Assembly (NCBI GenBank): GCA_009746045.1
Contig: RPFO01000102.1
Location: 583,322 to 603,321 of the forward strand
Direction: 5' to 3'
Length of the DNA stretch: 20,000 nt
From: Mesostigma viride
Lineage: Eukaryota; Streptophyta; Mesostigmatophyceae; Mesostigmatales; Mesostigmataceae
Shown: piece by piece, positions 1 to 7,787 of the stretch
How positions within the stretch are numbered: the first letter of the stretch is position 1
Layout: every line of letters starts with the position of its first letter
The notes under the pieces: model-generated
The model's input: the letters and a program-made list of their open reading frames with translations, nothing else
Database searches by the model: none
Told to the model about the DNA's origin: nothing
Made by a program: the position numbers and the translations under genes

Positions 1-14
1 TTGGGCTTGGCACG

Positions 15-836
15 GCCACGTGTGGCGGGCTGGCTTTTTGGTGCAGCAAATGACCCTACCGGCAGCGGGGTCAGCGCGGCGCGGCGCCGTACTGGCATTC
101 CAAGTTCAAAGTAGTTCAGAACAGTATGTTTAATTATCTTAAGTTCAAACTAGTAGAATTTATTAGAATCATTCACGCCTTAAGTTGGGTTCACGCCTGA
201 AGTTGGGTTGACCAAAAACCTCGAACCCAACTTAAGGCGTGAATGCCTGTACACAAGGCGGGCGAGCGTCTCCGTCTCAGGCATCGGCGCCGGGCGTACT
301 TGGTAAATTAACAACAACGATTACCACTACAGCCACTGCTTAACAAAACGATTACTGAAGTGCCGAAAGTCGAAACACATAGTCAATGCAATGCAGTACA
401 GTACTGTATGGCTGGCGAGTGACTGGAACTGAGGCGCCAGCCGCCAGGCCGCCAGCCAGCTGAAGCCAGAAAATGCACACAAGCTGCAGTCTGCACAGTG
501 CACTCTGGTCTCTGGCAGCGGGCCACTTGCCACTTGGCACTTGGCCGGGCTCTACGTACATGCACTATGCAGTCAGTAAGTCAGTCAGTCATAGTAATAC
601 TCATAGTAGTTCTAGTACTAGGGAGGCTTGTGGCGGAACGCCGGCCGGAAGACCGGCTGACACCGCCAATTGTGGCGTAGCCTGTACTAGAGTGAACTTC
701 AGGCACGGCCACCCTGTGGCGAAACGAAACTACAAAGTAGAACAGCACGGCCAAATTGTGGCTTCTTGGGTGCCCTGTCCAAGTGGGTGGCACCGCCACA
801 TTTTGCCAAAAAAAGTGCCACACCGCCACATTTGGC
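15..836. repeat. Dispersed GCCA-N(4-5)-TGGC dyads
   Basis: Five short inverted repeats of the form GCCA, 4 or 5 bases, TGGC lie at 15-26, 665-676, 708-720, 750-762 and 825-836, several preceded by 'gcacg' or 'cacc'. A reversed version (TGGC-acc-GCCA) is at 788-798. They may be decayed copies of one small repeat or a repeated binding site. The sequence alone cannot tell which. Confidence 0.5.
170..245. repeat. 23-bp inverted repeat with a third, direct copy in the loop
   Basis: The left arm (170-192) and right arm (223-245) are perfect reverse complements over 23 bases, separated by 30 bases. The loop starts with a second, nearly identical direct copy of the left arm core (about 192-210, one base different). 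The right arm could therefore pair with either copy. It is MITE- or foldback-like. No target-site duplication is evident at the outer ends. Confidence 0.8.
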
Positions 837-1206
837 GGTGTATCGCCACTAAAAAAAACACTGCTTGGAAAGGCCGAGGGCCATCTTGATACCCTAGGCT
901 TAGCAGGGATTACCTACTGGCTATATTTGGAATTAACGTACACCTATTTACCTGGAAAAAGGCCGAGGGCCATGACACTGAACAGCATGCCATCACAAAC
1001 AGACAAGAACCATTTCACCGGGAAAAAAACAGACAAGAACCAAAGATACTCAGCGGGGACATGTACGGTTGCATCATTGGATACACCCGCGTTGGCAGAT
1101 TATGTAACTCTGAAGCGCTCAAGGAGCCGTACAAAGGGTACTAGGAACAATGGCCAGTAAGCAACGGCCTGACCCAGTCAGATGCTCAGGATCCGTTTCC
1201 AAATAT

Positions 1207-1352
1207 GTGCGGCGTGGGCAACAACAACAACAACAACAGGATCCGGGGACTGCCGCTAGTAGCGGAGTACTTAGACCACTAAAGATTCTCTACTAAATAT
1301 ATCCGGCCCTCGGCCACTATAGATTCTCTGCTGCCCATGTGCGGCGTGGGAC

Positions 1353-1383
<31 letters not shown>

Positions 1384-1400
1384 CGACAACTTAGACCACC
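1207..1400. repeat. Two CAA microsatellites inside a duplicated block
   Basis: CAA runs at 1219-1238 and 1352-1390 are each preceded by 'gtgcggcgtggg' and followed, directly or after an insert, by 'acttagaccac'. The motif 'agattctct' also occurs twice (near 1283 and 1321). This points to one roughly 130-bp block that duplicated and whose CAA tract then changed length. Confidence 0.7.
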
Positions 1401-1850
1401 TTAATTACCTTTCTCCATCGACCCGTTCATGCTAAATCAGGAAGGCATGGAAATCAGTCGCCACTCGCCCGACAATTATTGGCTATGGCGACATCATTTA
1501 GTCATTCGTCGTAGGCGGTAGCAAAGGTTGACGGTTATTTAGTAAAGTCGGTACTGCCAAATTCATGCATGTGTGAGGGGTTTCCCGCGTGAATATGTTA
1601 AAGTAATTCACGTTAGTTATGGACAGGAAATTCGGTATCTGGCCACTCGGCAGTCGTGTCCTCGCGTAAGTTTTTGCAAGGTCATGGCGGCATAGGGGGG
1701 CTGGAATGCGAGACGCTCTGTCAGAATCAACGTATGATGATCAAACGACCTGGTTAATTTAAATGGATGTCACTCTGAGTTCTACGATGTCGCGAGTCAC
1801 AATATTACGCGAGCTCGCATCAACGAAGTAATCGCAGCAGCTTCTACCTG

Positions 1851-1861
1851 TTATATAAATA
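1851..1861 (+). promoter_or_regulatory. TATA-like AT-rich motif next to the start codon
   Basis: The motif 'ttatataaata' ends three bases before the ATG at 1865. A TATA box there would put transcription start around 1880-1885, downstream of that ATG, so it can only be a real TATA box if translation starts at the in-frame Met codons at 1886 or 1895. It may equally be chance in an AT-rich 5' UTR. Confidence 0.15.
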
Positions 1862-1864
1862 ACC

Positions 1865-1981
1865 ATGGAAACTGCCCTTGAAAGGATGAACAAAATGGAG
1901 GCAAAGCGGGTGCTTGGCCAAGCGAAAGCGAAAAAGACTCTTGCGGGGCAGCTGGCCGTCATTGACCGACATTCCAACGAT
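1865..1981 (+). CDS. Exon 1: start of the coiled-coil protein
   Basis: Thirty-nine codons from ATG 1865 (context 'aaccATGg') to a clean donor, gat|gtgagt, ending in phase 0. An in-frame TAA at 1856-1858 lies just upstream, so translation must start at this ATG or at the Met codons at 1886 or 1895, unless an unseen acceptor lies between. The peptide begins METALERMNKMEAKRVLG and is helical-looking and Lys/Ala-rich. No signal peptide is visible. It joins in phase to exon 2. The weak point is that no independent homology supports it. Confidence 0.6.
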
Positions 1982-2775
1982 GTGAGTGATGCTTGCGATG
2001 GACATGAGCCCCGGTGAGCACGTCATGCTGCAAAGCACGGTTCACATAAGGCCACTTTTTAATGAGTAGTCTTTCTGCTATTTCATACTTGTGGCACATA
2101 TGTATAGCTCCACTTCATTTGGGCATGGTGCTAGCATTTACTTTCCCTCGTGTTTCTGGTCTGACAACAGCAGTTTATCCTATCGCCATCTGTAGTAGGA
2201 GTTGCCTGGACTATTGGGTCATTTCTTCCGTGGTCTCGGTACACCACCATGGCGTGCGTTACTATTTAAAGTAGTTGCACAAATAGCACGTGTGCCAGGG
2301 CATGTTGCCTCACCATGTTACCTCACCATTTATAGAACAAAACGCTAGTATAGAGATATCCCAACTGGCCTTGAAGAATGCCTCTGTCCTCAATCTTCCA
2401 GCAGCTAGGATGATCACCGTTTAGCAAGTTCGCAGACACGAGCACCAGGCGGTTGGAACCACCTGCAAGAGCTGCCCGCAGGTGGGACGGGACATACATA
2501 TTAGCGGATACAGGCACAGCTTTTCTCTGCTGCGAGACGCAGCCTGTAGTCAGTACTACTTCCACCATTTCGTATTTTCGTGTCCCCTGCTGGCTGTGGT
2601 TCTGTACCCCGTGCCTTCGATTGGGCCTGTGGTATCAATTTATTTAACATAGACACCGCGGCCAGTAAGAATAAGCGTGACACAACTCTTGGAGCAGGCG
2701 CTGACAGCATGATGTAGCTGCTGACTCCTGCATGATGTCGCTGCTGACTTGTGCATCTGTCATCCATCCCGACAG
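1982..2775 (+). other. Intron 1
   Basis: It runs from donor gtgagt to acceptor 'catcccgacag'. I see no exon-like island, array or mobile element in it. The short open frames on either strand lack splice support. Confidence 0.5.
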
Positions 2776-2847
2776 GTCATCGAGCGGTGGTCTGCCCCCG
2801 AGGACTTCTCCAAAGTGGACCTGGTCTGCACGCAGCTTATCCAGTCG
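2776..2847 (+). CDS. Exon 2: 24-residue internal exon
   Basis: Acceptor cccgacag|gtc and donor tcg|gtacgt bound 72 bases in phase 0 at both ends. The peptide starts VIERWSAPEDFSKVDLVC and ends TQLIQS. The island is clearly more GC-rich and codon-like than its surroundings, and joins smoothly to exon 3 (QLIQS then GSFVEALKYM). Its 3' end with the donor has a decayed copy at about 2941-2997. Confidence 0.72.
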
Positions 2848-2940
2848 GTACGTGCTCGTGGCCCCTTTGACAGTTGTGGCTCACCCAGTTGGGCGAGTGT
2901 TCTTTTTGTTAAGGTTCGCTAATGTCTTATTGTGACGGTC

Positions 2941-2997
2941 AGCTCAGCCGCTTGGTAAGTGCTGGTGGTCCCATGGATAGTTTTGGCTCGTTCCAGT
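2941..2997 (+). repeat. Diverged duplicate of the exon 2 donor region
   Basis: This matches 2832-2889 from 'cagct' through the donor and about 40 bases of intron. By eye about 30 of the 40 positions after the donor agree. The GT is kept (g|gtaagt) and is closer to the donor consensus than the real gtacgt. The coding part has drifted more. Confidence 0.5.
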
Positions 2998-3355
2998 GGT
3001 GAGTGGTCCCCAGGCTTTGCCACTCTCGTTTTGGCTTGCGATACTGTTGCCACTTTGGTTCCAATGGTTCGATAAGAGAACATCCAAACAAGTGCCGTTG
3101 TTGGGGGTCACAGAGCAATAATATCAAACTGCCTGCTATTTAGTGGCAATACCAAGTTGCCTGTTATTTAGTGTATTATCACACTAGTACTTATAATTGC
3201 TCTAGGTGGATTTCCCAGCCATTCGTACAAGAAGACCTAGAAGAGAAACCTAGAAAGCAGCCACGAATACAATTCCTTGCGCTGTTACTATGCTACTGTA
3301 CCGGCAGTTTTTTAAATAATTATTACCACAAATAGGCACCTAAACGTGCAGCGCC

Positions 3356-3721
3356 CCACCCACCCACCCACCCACGGGCCTCACCCATCTCAGCAGCATT
3401 TCATACCACGCCTCTTTTCACCACAGTCCAGCCCAGCCCTACCAAACCAAGCAAGCCTAAACGAACCCAAACAAAGCCAAACCAGCCAAAATAGCCCGAC
3501 ACGTGTGGGTCCCTGGCAGCATGTTTACGTCCATGGAAAGCCTCAGGCACACCCTGTGCCCATGCCCCTTCCACACACATACATTCAACTACTAAGACAC
3601 CCCACCACCACCAGCACCACCACCACCAGCAGGAGCAGCACCACCACCACCACCACCACCACCACCACCACCACCACCACCACCACCACCACCACCATCA
3701 CCACCACCACCACCACCATCA
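3356..3721. repeat. Microsatellites: ccca and cca/cac runs
   Basis: A short ccca run lies at about 3356-3376. A long cca/cac tract with agc interruptions spans 3601-3721. The tract is open in several frames, giving Thr, His or Pro runs, but has no splice or start support. Confidence 0.85.
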
Positions 3722-3842
3722 CTATCTACCACTATACCATCACTGTCTACTATTATATTATATAGGGTATCCCGCTATTATACTGTCTCAACTACTTACA
3801 CTTCACTACCTCCGTGCCTGTCCCTGCACTCATGCCAAACAG

Positions 3843-4389
3843 GGTAGCTTTGTGGAGGCGCTCAAGTACATGGAGAAAGTGCGGGGGCTCGTAGACACCG
3901 TCTGCAACAAGCTGCGCATCAAAGTCATGCAGCAGCGCAACGGGATCGAGAGCGCCGGGTCCGGCTCCGCTAATGCTCTCGTCCCCGGCAGCCGTCCCTC
4001 CGACCCTGAGGATAGTTACGGGGGGGGGGAGGGCAGCGGGGGCAGCGCGGGCGGGAGACGACGCACACCCAAACCCGATGGGGGGGGGTCAGGGGGACCG
4101 GCCACAGGGCGAACCGTGGATGGGGCGGATCACAGCGTTAGCCCGATCCGGCGAGGGGCCTCCCCCGTCATGGATTCCTCCTCAACGGGCCCAGGTGGTG
4201 GGAAGGGGCGGGGGGGGGGGGGGGGGCGGTGGTGTGCAGCAGCAGCAGCTGCAGAGCTCGCCCGGTGGGCGGCAGTCGGATGATGGGGAGGGAGAGGACA
4301 AGTTGGGCAAGGGCAAAGGGGACGCGGTCTCGGTCGAGATGGCGCGGCAGATCATGAAGTACAAGCTGGACCGAGAGGAGACCGCGCTG
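3843..4389 (+). CDS. Exon 3: N-terminal helix, Gly/Ser-rich linker and start of the coiled coil (frame shifts at a G run)
   Basis: Acceptor 'ccaaacag' opens in phase 0 on GSFVEALKYMEKVRGLVDTV, a convincing amphipathic helix. A low-complexity stretch follows (for example GSRPSDPEDSYGGGEGSGG). At the other end, EMARQIMKYKLDREETAL, donor ctg|gtgagg, is in the next frame. The switch falls at the 17-G run 4210-4226. The length becomes 546 bases (182 codons) if one G is removed. Before the run the first frame reads sensibly; after it the second does (VQQQQLQSSPGGRQSDDGEG). A homopolymer error or a natural slippage allele is likelier than a broken gene, because coding phase is intact on both sides. 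Confidence 0.72.
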
Positions 4390-4431
4390 GTGAGGGGGGA
4401 CATCTCAGTATCTATGTATCGATTCAATAAG

Positions 4432-4839
4432 GGTGTCGGTCTTTACCTTCCCTTGTTCAATGTATAGATAGATTAGACCGGTAGGACTGTTTGCACCCAT
4501 CCATCCATCCATCGGGGTTAATGCTCCGTGACTCCCCAACGGGAGCACGAGTCTAATTAATTTATTAATTAATGTGGGTGCCGGTCCTTCCCTTCCTTTG
4601 TTCAATAAGGTTGTCGGTCTTTACCTTCCCTTGTTCAATAAGGGTGCCGGTCTTTACCTTCCCTTGTTCAATAAGGGTGCCGGTCCTTCCCTTCCCTTGT
4701 TCAATAAGGGTGCCGGTCCTTCCCTTCCCTTGTTCAATAAGGGTGCCGGTCCTTCCCTTCCCTTGTTCAATAAGGGTGCCGGACCTTCCCTTCCCTTGTT
4801 CAATGATGGTGCCGGTCCTTCCATTCCCTTGCTCAACAT
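4432..4839 (+). repeat. 33-bp tandem array, interrupted
   Basis: Eight units of 33 bp fill about 4576-4839. One isolated unit lies at about 4432-4464, beyond a 100-base insert. The consensus begins 'ggtgccggtccttccc' and ends 'ttgttcaataag'. The unit is strongly pyrimidine-rich on the plus strand and ends in AAG, so each copy resembles a 3' splice site. The period divides by three, which keeps frames open, but no coding use is supported. Confidence 0.85.
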
Positions 4840-4863
4840 CTGGGACCTCTTATCATTTATGTG

Positions 4864-4891
4864 CAGCGTGTGGCGGGCCTGGAGAAGTGGT
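4864..4891 (+). pseudogene. Partial copy of the exon 4 acceptor and first codons
   Basis: From the acceptor CAG, 24 of 27 bases match the start of exon 4 (5196-5222). The copy reads RVAGLEKW where exon 4 reads RVADLEKR. The tract before it ('cttatcatttatgtgcag') is at least as good a splice acceptor as the real one. The similarity then stops and the hairpin array begins. Confidence 0.65.
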
Positions 4892-5145
4892 CCATGGTTG
4901 CTCTTTTCATAGCAACAACGGTCCGTGGTTGCTCTATTCATAGCAACAACGGTCCGTGGTTGCTTTATTAATAGCAAAAAAGGCCCATGGTTGCTCTATG
5001 CATAGCAACAACGGTCCATAGTTGCGTTATTAATAGCAAAAAGGGCCCATGGTTGCTCTCTTTATAGCAGTAACGGTCCATGGTTGCTTAATTAATAACA
5101 AAAAGGGCGCATGGTTGCTCTATTCATAGCAATAACTATATCCTC
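4885..5145 (+). repeat. Array of about eight 32-bp hairpin units
   Basis: Each unit has a small stem, typically gttgct..agcaac around an AT-rich loop, joined by 'ggtccgtgg' or 'ggcccatgg'. Two variants largely alternate: one ends 'catagcaacaacggtcc', the other 'taatagcaaaaagggccc'. This gives a second-order period of about 64 bp. Confidence 0.75.
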
Positions 5146-5198
5146 TAACTACTGCTATGTACCCTCCCCTGCTCACGGGCCTGCTCACGTCCCCCCAG

Positions 5199-5321
5199 CG
5201 CGTGGCGGACCTGGAGAAGCGGCTGGCGCGGGAGATGGAGCTGAACACGGAGCACATCGAGCAGCTGCGGCTCACGCGGCAGCGCATGAACCAGCGCTCG
5301 ATGGAGCTCATGTCTGCCGAG
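5199..5321 (+). CDS. Exon 4: coiled-coil segment
   Basis: Acceptor tccccccag|cgc and donor gag|gtgtgt bound 41 codons, phase 0 at both ends. The peptide begins RVADLEKRLAREMEL and ends MNQRSMELMSAE. It is charged, with regularly spaced Leu/Ile/Met and no Pro or Gly, as in a coiled coil. It joins in phase to REETAL of exon 3 and SRLTNLEK of exon 5. The donor gtgtgt followed by a G run is weak. A copy of the exon end with a better donor (gtgagg) lies downstream at 5424-5451. Confidence 0.78.
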
Positions 5322-5423
5322 GTGTGTGTGTGGGGGGGGGGGGGATACTGGGGAAGGGACAAGGGGGGCATTGGGTGGATCTCTTTGCTTGTGCACGTAG
5401 CCATGTTGTCGACCACCAACGGC

Positions 5424-5452
5424 GCTCAATGGAGCTCAGGCCCGCTGAGGTG
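5424..5452 (+). pseudogene. Partial copy of the exon 4 3' end with donor
   Basis: The sequence 'cgctcaatggagctcagg' to gag|gtgagg matches the last codons of exon 4 (5296-5321): RSMELRPAE against RSMELMSAE. The donor GT is preserved and the context gtgagg is nearer to consensus than the real one. Upstream of it the similarity is lost. Confidence 0.6.
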
Positions 5453-5459
5453 AGGGGGG

Positions 5460-5600
5460 TTGGGATACTTGGATGGGATACTAGGATGGGATACTAGGAT
5501 GGGATACTGGTATAGGATACTAGGATGGGACACGATGGCACGGAAATAGGGCACGGAAATAGGTGACGGAAAGGGGGTACTAGGGGATACTAGGGCATGG
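5460..5600 (+). repeat. 'gggatact' short tandem repeats
   Basis: Several 13-15 bp units of the type 'aggatgggatact' are followed by degenerate 'cacggaaatagg' units. The repeat is irregular and no function is visible. Confidence 0.75.
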
Positions 5601-5790
5601 AAATAGTGCACAGAAGGGGATGTAGCTCTTTGGCGGCGGAGAGGGTGATGCCGCTATCCTTCAATCAACAGAAGAGGGGAGGAGGGTTCGTACGTGCCTA
5701 CAGTGGAGAGGTCATTGTTGTGCCGCCACCCGTGCTCCAAGTACCTCATGTGGGGGAAGGGGCGAGGGGAGGAGGGGCAGGAACCTGGCC

Positions 5791-5880
5791 GTATGCTTTG
5801 TTCTGCCACTATGCTTTGTTCTGTCCTTATGCCGTGCCCTGTCCTTATGCTTTGGTATGCGGCCTTGTTGTCTCCTTATG
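5791..5880 (+). repeat. About 20-bp degenerate repeat
   Basis: Units like 'tatgctttgttctgtcct' recur four to five times with substitutions and small indels. Confidence 0.65.
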
Positions 5881-5934
5881 CCATCAGACAAGCGATGCCT
5901 GAACTCAGCCAACGTGTGCCGAATGCCATGGATA

Positions 5935-6036
5935 GTGCCCATGTGCACCGTCCTTGCAAAGTGCCCTTGTGCACCGTCCTTGCAAAGTGCCTTTGTGCAC
6001 CGTCCTTGCAAAGTGCCCTTGTGCACCGTCCTTGCA
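5935..6036 (+). repeat. 26-bp tandem array, four copies
   Basis: Units start at 5935, 5961, 5987 and 6013; the last is cut at 24 bases. The consensus is 'gtgcccttgtgcaccg' plus 'tccttgcaaa'. Copies differ by one base. The end of each unit ('ccgtccttgca' then a/g) resembles a 3' splice site. Confidence 0.9.
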
Positions 6037-6080
6037 GTGGGTCCCTGGCCTTGCCTGGTTCTCTTGCGCTGGCATCGCAG

Positions 6081-6232
6081 AGCCGGCGGACCCGACTGCC
6101 TTGGTCATGCCTCTTTCTATTGTTTGTTTGTCTCGTCACCTTTGTCTGCCACAGAGCCGGCTGATCAACCTGCCTGTGCCATGCCTCGTTCTATTGTTTG
6201 TTTGTGTGTCTGGCCACCTTTGTCTGCCACAG
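6081..6232 (+). repeat. Two tandem copies of the exon 5 acceptor region
   Basis: Units at 6081-6154 and 6155-6232 each start with the first bases of exon 5 (agccgg) and end with its acceptor ('tttgtctgccacag'). Exon 5 itself starts the next period at 6233. In the second unit 17 of 19 bases match the exon start before similarity ends. Together with the AG at 6080, three AG|agccgg acceptors stand in a row. Confidence 0.8.
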
Positions 6233-6310
6233 AGCCGGCTGACCAACTTGGAGAAGCAGAACGTGGAGTACGCGGAGCGCATCACGGGTCTGACCGCGCT
6301 GGTCAAGCAG
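6233..6310 (+). CDS. Exon 5: coiled-coil segment
   Basis: Acceptor ctgccacag|agc and donor cag|gtgagg bound 26 codons, phase 0 at both ends. The peptide begins SRLTNLEKQNVEYAERITG and ends LTALVKQ, with clear heptad-like spacing. The donor is followed at once by 15 G. The acceptor is the last of three similar tandem copies. It was chosen because only this copy continues into an open, coiled-coil frame with a donor. Confidence 0.78.
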
Positions 6311-6352
6311 GTGAGGGGGGGGGGGGGGGATTAATGGAACTGTTTGGACCAG

Positions 6353-6376
6353 GATGCTTCCCTGCTCATCAAGCAG
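6353..6376 (+). other. Possible 24-base microexon or duplicated exon 5 end
   Basis: Between ggaccag| and |gtgagg lie eight codons, DASLLIKQ, in phase 0/0, so inclusion would not disturb the frame. The end resembles the end of exon 5 (TALVKQ|gtgagg), so it is probably a duplicated exon border. The gap from exon 5 is only 42 bases, too short for ordinary splicing of both, so use as a microexon is doubtful. Confidence 0.3.
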
Positions 6377-7038
6377 GTGAGGGCCTGGATGTGCATGGTG
6401 ATGGTGCGGTGGCTGTTTCAAAAAAAGAAAGAAAACACTGGTAGTGCTGCATTCAAGTTGGAAATGGGGTGCACGGAACGTTGGGCAAGCTCGTCAGGGA
6501 CAGGTGAGGGGGAGGAGAGGATGGGGGCGAGTGGGGCAGACTACTGGTTAGTGGCTTGATTGATATCAAAACCGCTCGTCAAGCTGCGGAGGGGAAACTC
6601 TAATATTTGCGAGGGTAAGTGGTGGATTAAGCCCAGTAGCAGCAAGCCTGCACTAAGTGCACTTGGCAATTGGCCAAGCCGATGAGTGCAAGTTGAGAGT
6701 AGTAGCATCTTAAGATAAGAGAAACATTTGCCAATGTGAGTAGTAGCAGACTAAGATAGAGTAAGAGCAGACATGAGATATGGCGGAGGTATCTTATAGT
6801 AGGATGCCTGGTTTCCCACACCACCCTGGTCCCTCCAACCTCCTTCAGCCCACAGCCTTCCTTTCCGCACGACGTGCTTTCTTGCAGCGCAAGCAAAGAT
6901 GCTCGTATCGATTGATGCGCATGCCTGTTTTCTGACACCGCATGGGCTGCCACCCGGCCCCCCGCCCTAAACATGATGATGTTTCTTGCAGCGCACAATG
7001 GGCGTGCGTGCCTGTCTTCAACCCCTCACTACGGCTTC

Positions 7039-7243
7039 GCAAGGCAACCCCTTTTGAATGCCTTAAAAGTCCTATTTAAAGGGGGTTGGATTAGGAAAAA
7101 GTTGCATGCAAGGCAACCCCTATTTAATGCCTAAAAGTCCTATTTAAAGGGGGTTGGATTTGGAAAAAGTTGCACGCAAGGCAACCCCTTTTTAATGCCT
7201 AAAAGTCCTATTTAAAGGGGGTTGGATTAGGAAAAAGTTGCAC
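7039..7243 (+). repeat. 68-bp tandem repeat, three copies
   Basis: Units start at 7039, 7108 and 7176 (69, 68 and 68 bp). Each begins 'gcaaggcaacccc' and contains 'cctatttaaagggggttgg', whose ends can pair with the start (caacccc with gggggttg). Copies differ at only a few positions. Confidence 0.9.
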
Positions 7244-7599
7244 GCAAGCACGCACCTTTCTCCAGCTAGCCCCCCCCCCCCCCCCCCCTTATGCACGGCG
7301 ACGCGGGCAATCAGTGGGTTTTTTTAGGGGCGATCTAATGTGACAGTGCATGGCTGGATGTCCGTGCATGTTGCCTGTTTCTTGTCCCCACCAGTGCTCC
7401 CTTCCTGCCCCTCACCTTCCGTTCCGCTCGAGGCAAGCAAAAGGTTTTTGTTGCAGGACGCATTACTCATATCATACCTGTATCTGTTACTCATGCTGGT
7501 ATCTGTTACTCCTAAGAGTGCTCATAATAGAATCCATATGGATCGATGTGCTCGCCTGTTTTACAACCCACCCTCCCCTTTGCACCCCGCCCCCTTCAG

Positions 7600-7644
7600 C
7601 ATGACAAGGCGGGCAGGCAGAAAATTTCTTTGCAGGGCACTTAA
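7600..7644 (+). pseudogene. Decayed copy of the exon 6 start with acceptor
   Basis: The bases after 'cccccttcag' read HDKAGRQK against HDEAGKQN in exon 6, 115 bp further on. The reading then departs and meets a stop (taa) at 7642-7644. The acceptor is intact and has a good pyrimidine tract. Confidence 0.6.
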
Positions 7645-7714
7645 TGAGTGTATTGATAGAGGGGCATGCCTGCTTTCCAACCTTCCTGCCTGCTCACTCT
7701 CTCTTCCACTTCAG

Positions 7715-7787
7715 CACGACGAGGCGGGCAAGCAGAACCTGAAGAAGGTGGCGATGGTGAAACAAAAGTGCATGGCGCTCGAACACA
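7715..7787 (+). CDS. Exon 6: coiled-coil segment
   Basis: Acceptor ccacttcag|cac and donor aaca|gtacgt give 24 codons plus one base (phase 0 in, phase 1 out). The peptide begins [18 protein letters not shown] and ends CMALEH. The split codon a|cc with exon 7 gives Thr. The donor is the first element of a long cgtgg pentanucleotide array. A nearly complete second copy of this exon lies at 8000-8063. Confidence 0.76.

Larger units (their letters stand above)
1..1864. other. Upstream non-coding region
   Basis: I see no supported gene here. The open frames are short, overlap on both strands, and show neither a coding bias nor matching splice sites. The stretch holds a 23-bp perfect inverted repeat (170-245), a scattered family of GCCA/TGGC dyads (15-836), two CAA microsatellites in a duplicated block (1207-1400), and two copies of a 'ggccgagggccat' motif (near 870 and 960). 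It presumably contains the promoter and 5' UTR of the gene that starts at 1865, but no core promoter can be placed with confidence. Confidence 0.6.
2848..3842 (+). other. Intron 2
   Basis: It runs from donor gtacgt to acceptor 'gccaaacag'. The first part holds a diverged duplicate of the exon 2 border and its adjoining intron (2941-2997) and traces of a third copy near 3000-3045. The last part holds ccca and cca/cac microsatellites (3356-3721). Confidence 0.55.
4390..5198 (+). other. Intron 3
   Basis: It runs from donor gtgagg to acceptor 'cgtccccccag'. It holds a pyrimidine-rich 33-bp array, an unrelated 100-base insert (about 4468-4571) between its first and later units, a partial copy of the exon 4 acceptor region (4864-4891), and a 32-bp array of small hairpins. 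Confidence 0.6.
5322..6232 (+). other. Intron 4
   Basis: It runs from donor gtgtgt to acceptor 'tgtctgccacag'. It holds a G run (about 5331-5344), a copy of the exon 4 3' end (5424-5451), 'gggatact' repeats, a 'tatgctttgttctg' repeat, a 26-bp array, and two upstream copies of the exon 5 acceptor. Confidence 0.6.
6311..7714 (+). other. Intron 5
   Basis: It runs from donor gtgagg plus a G run to acceptor 'ttccacttcag'. It holds a possible 24-base microexon (6353-6376), three 68-bp repeats, a C run (about 7270-7288), and, in its last 800 bases, degenerate copies of the region before exon 6. These include an acceptor plus exon start at 7600. The 6380-6850 part shows nothing recognisable. Confidence 0.6.

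Noticed and set aside
1759-2038. Minus-strand open frames over exon 1
   Set aside because: The plus-strand reading has a start codon in good context, an upstream in-frame stop and a consensus donor in phase with exon 2. The minus frames have none of these.
3346-3765. Thr-rich open frame over the cca tract
   Set aside because: It is a microsatellite product without start or splice evidence.
5694-6444. Plus-strand open frames through intron 4 into exon 5
   Set aside because: They run through degenerate tandem repeats and, apart from 5954-6334, are not in the exon 5 frame. The 5954-6334 frame is openness shared with the 26-bp and acceptor repeats.
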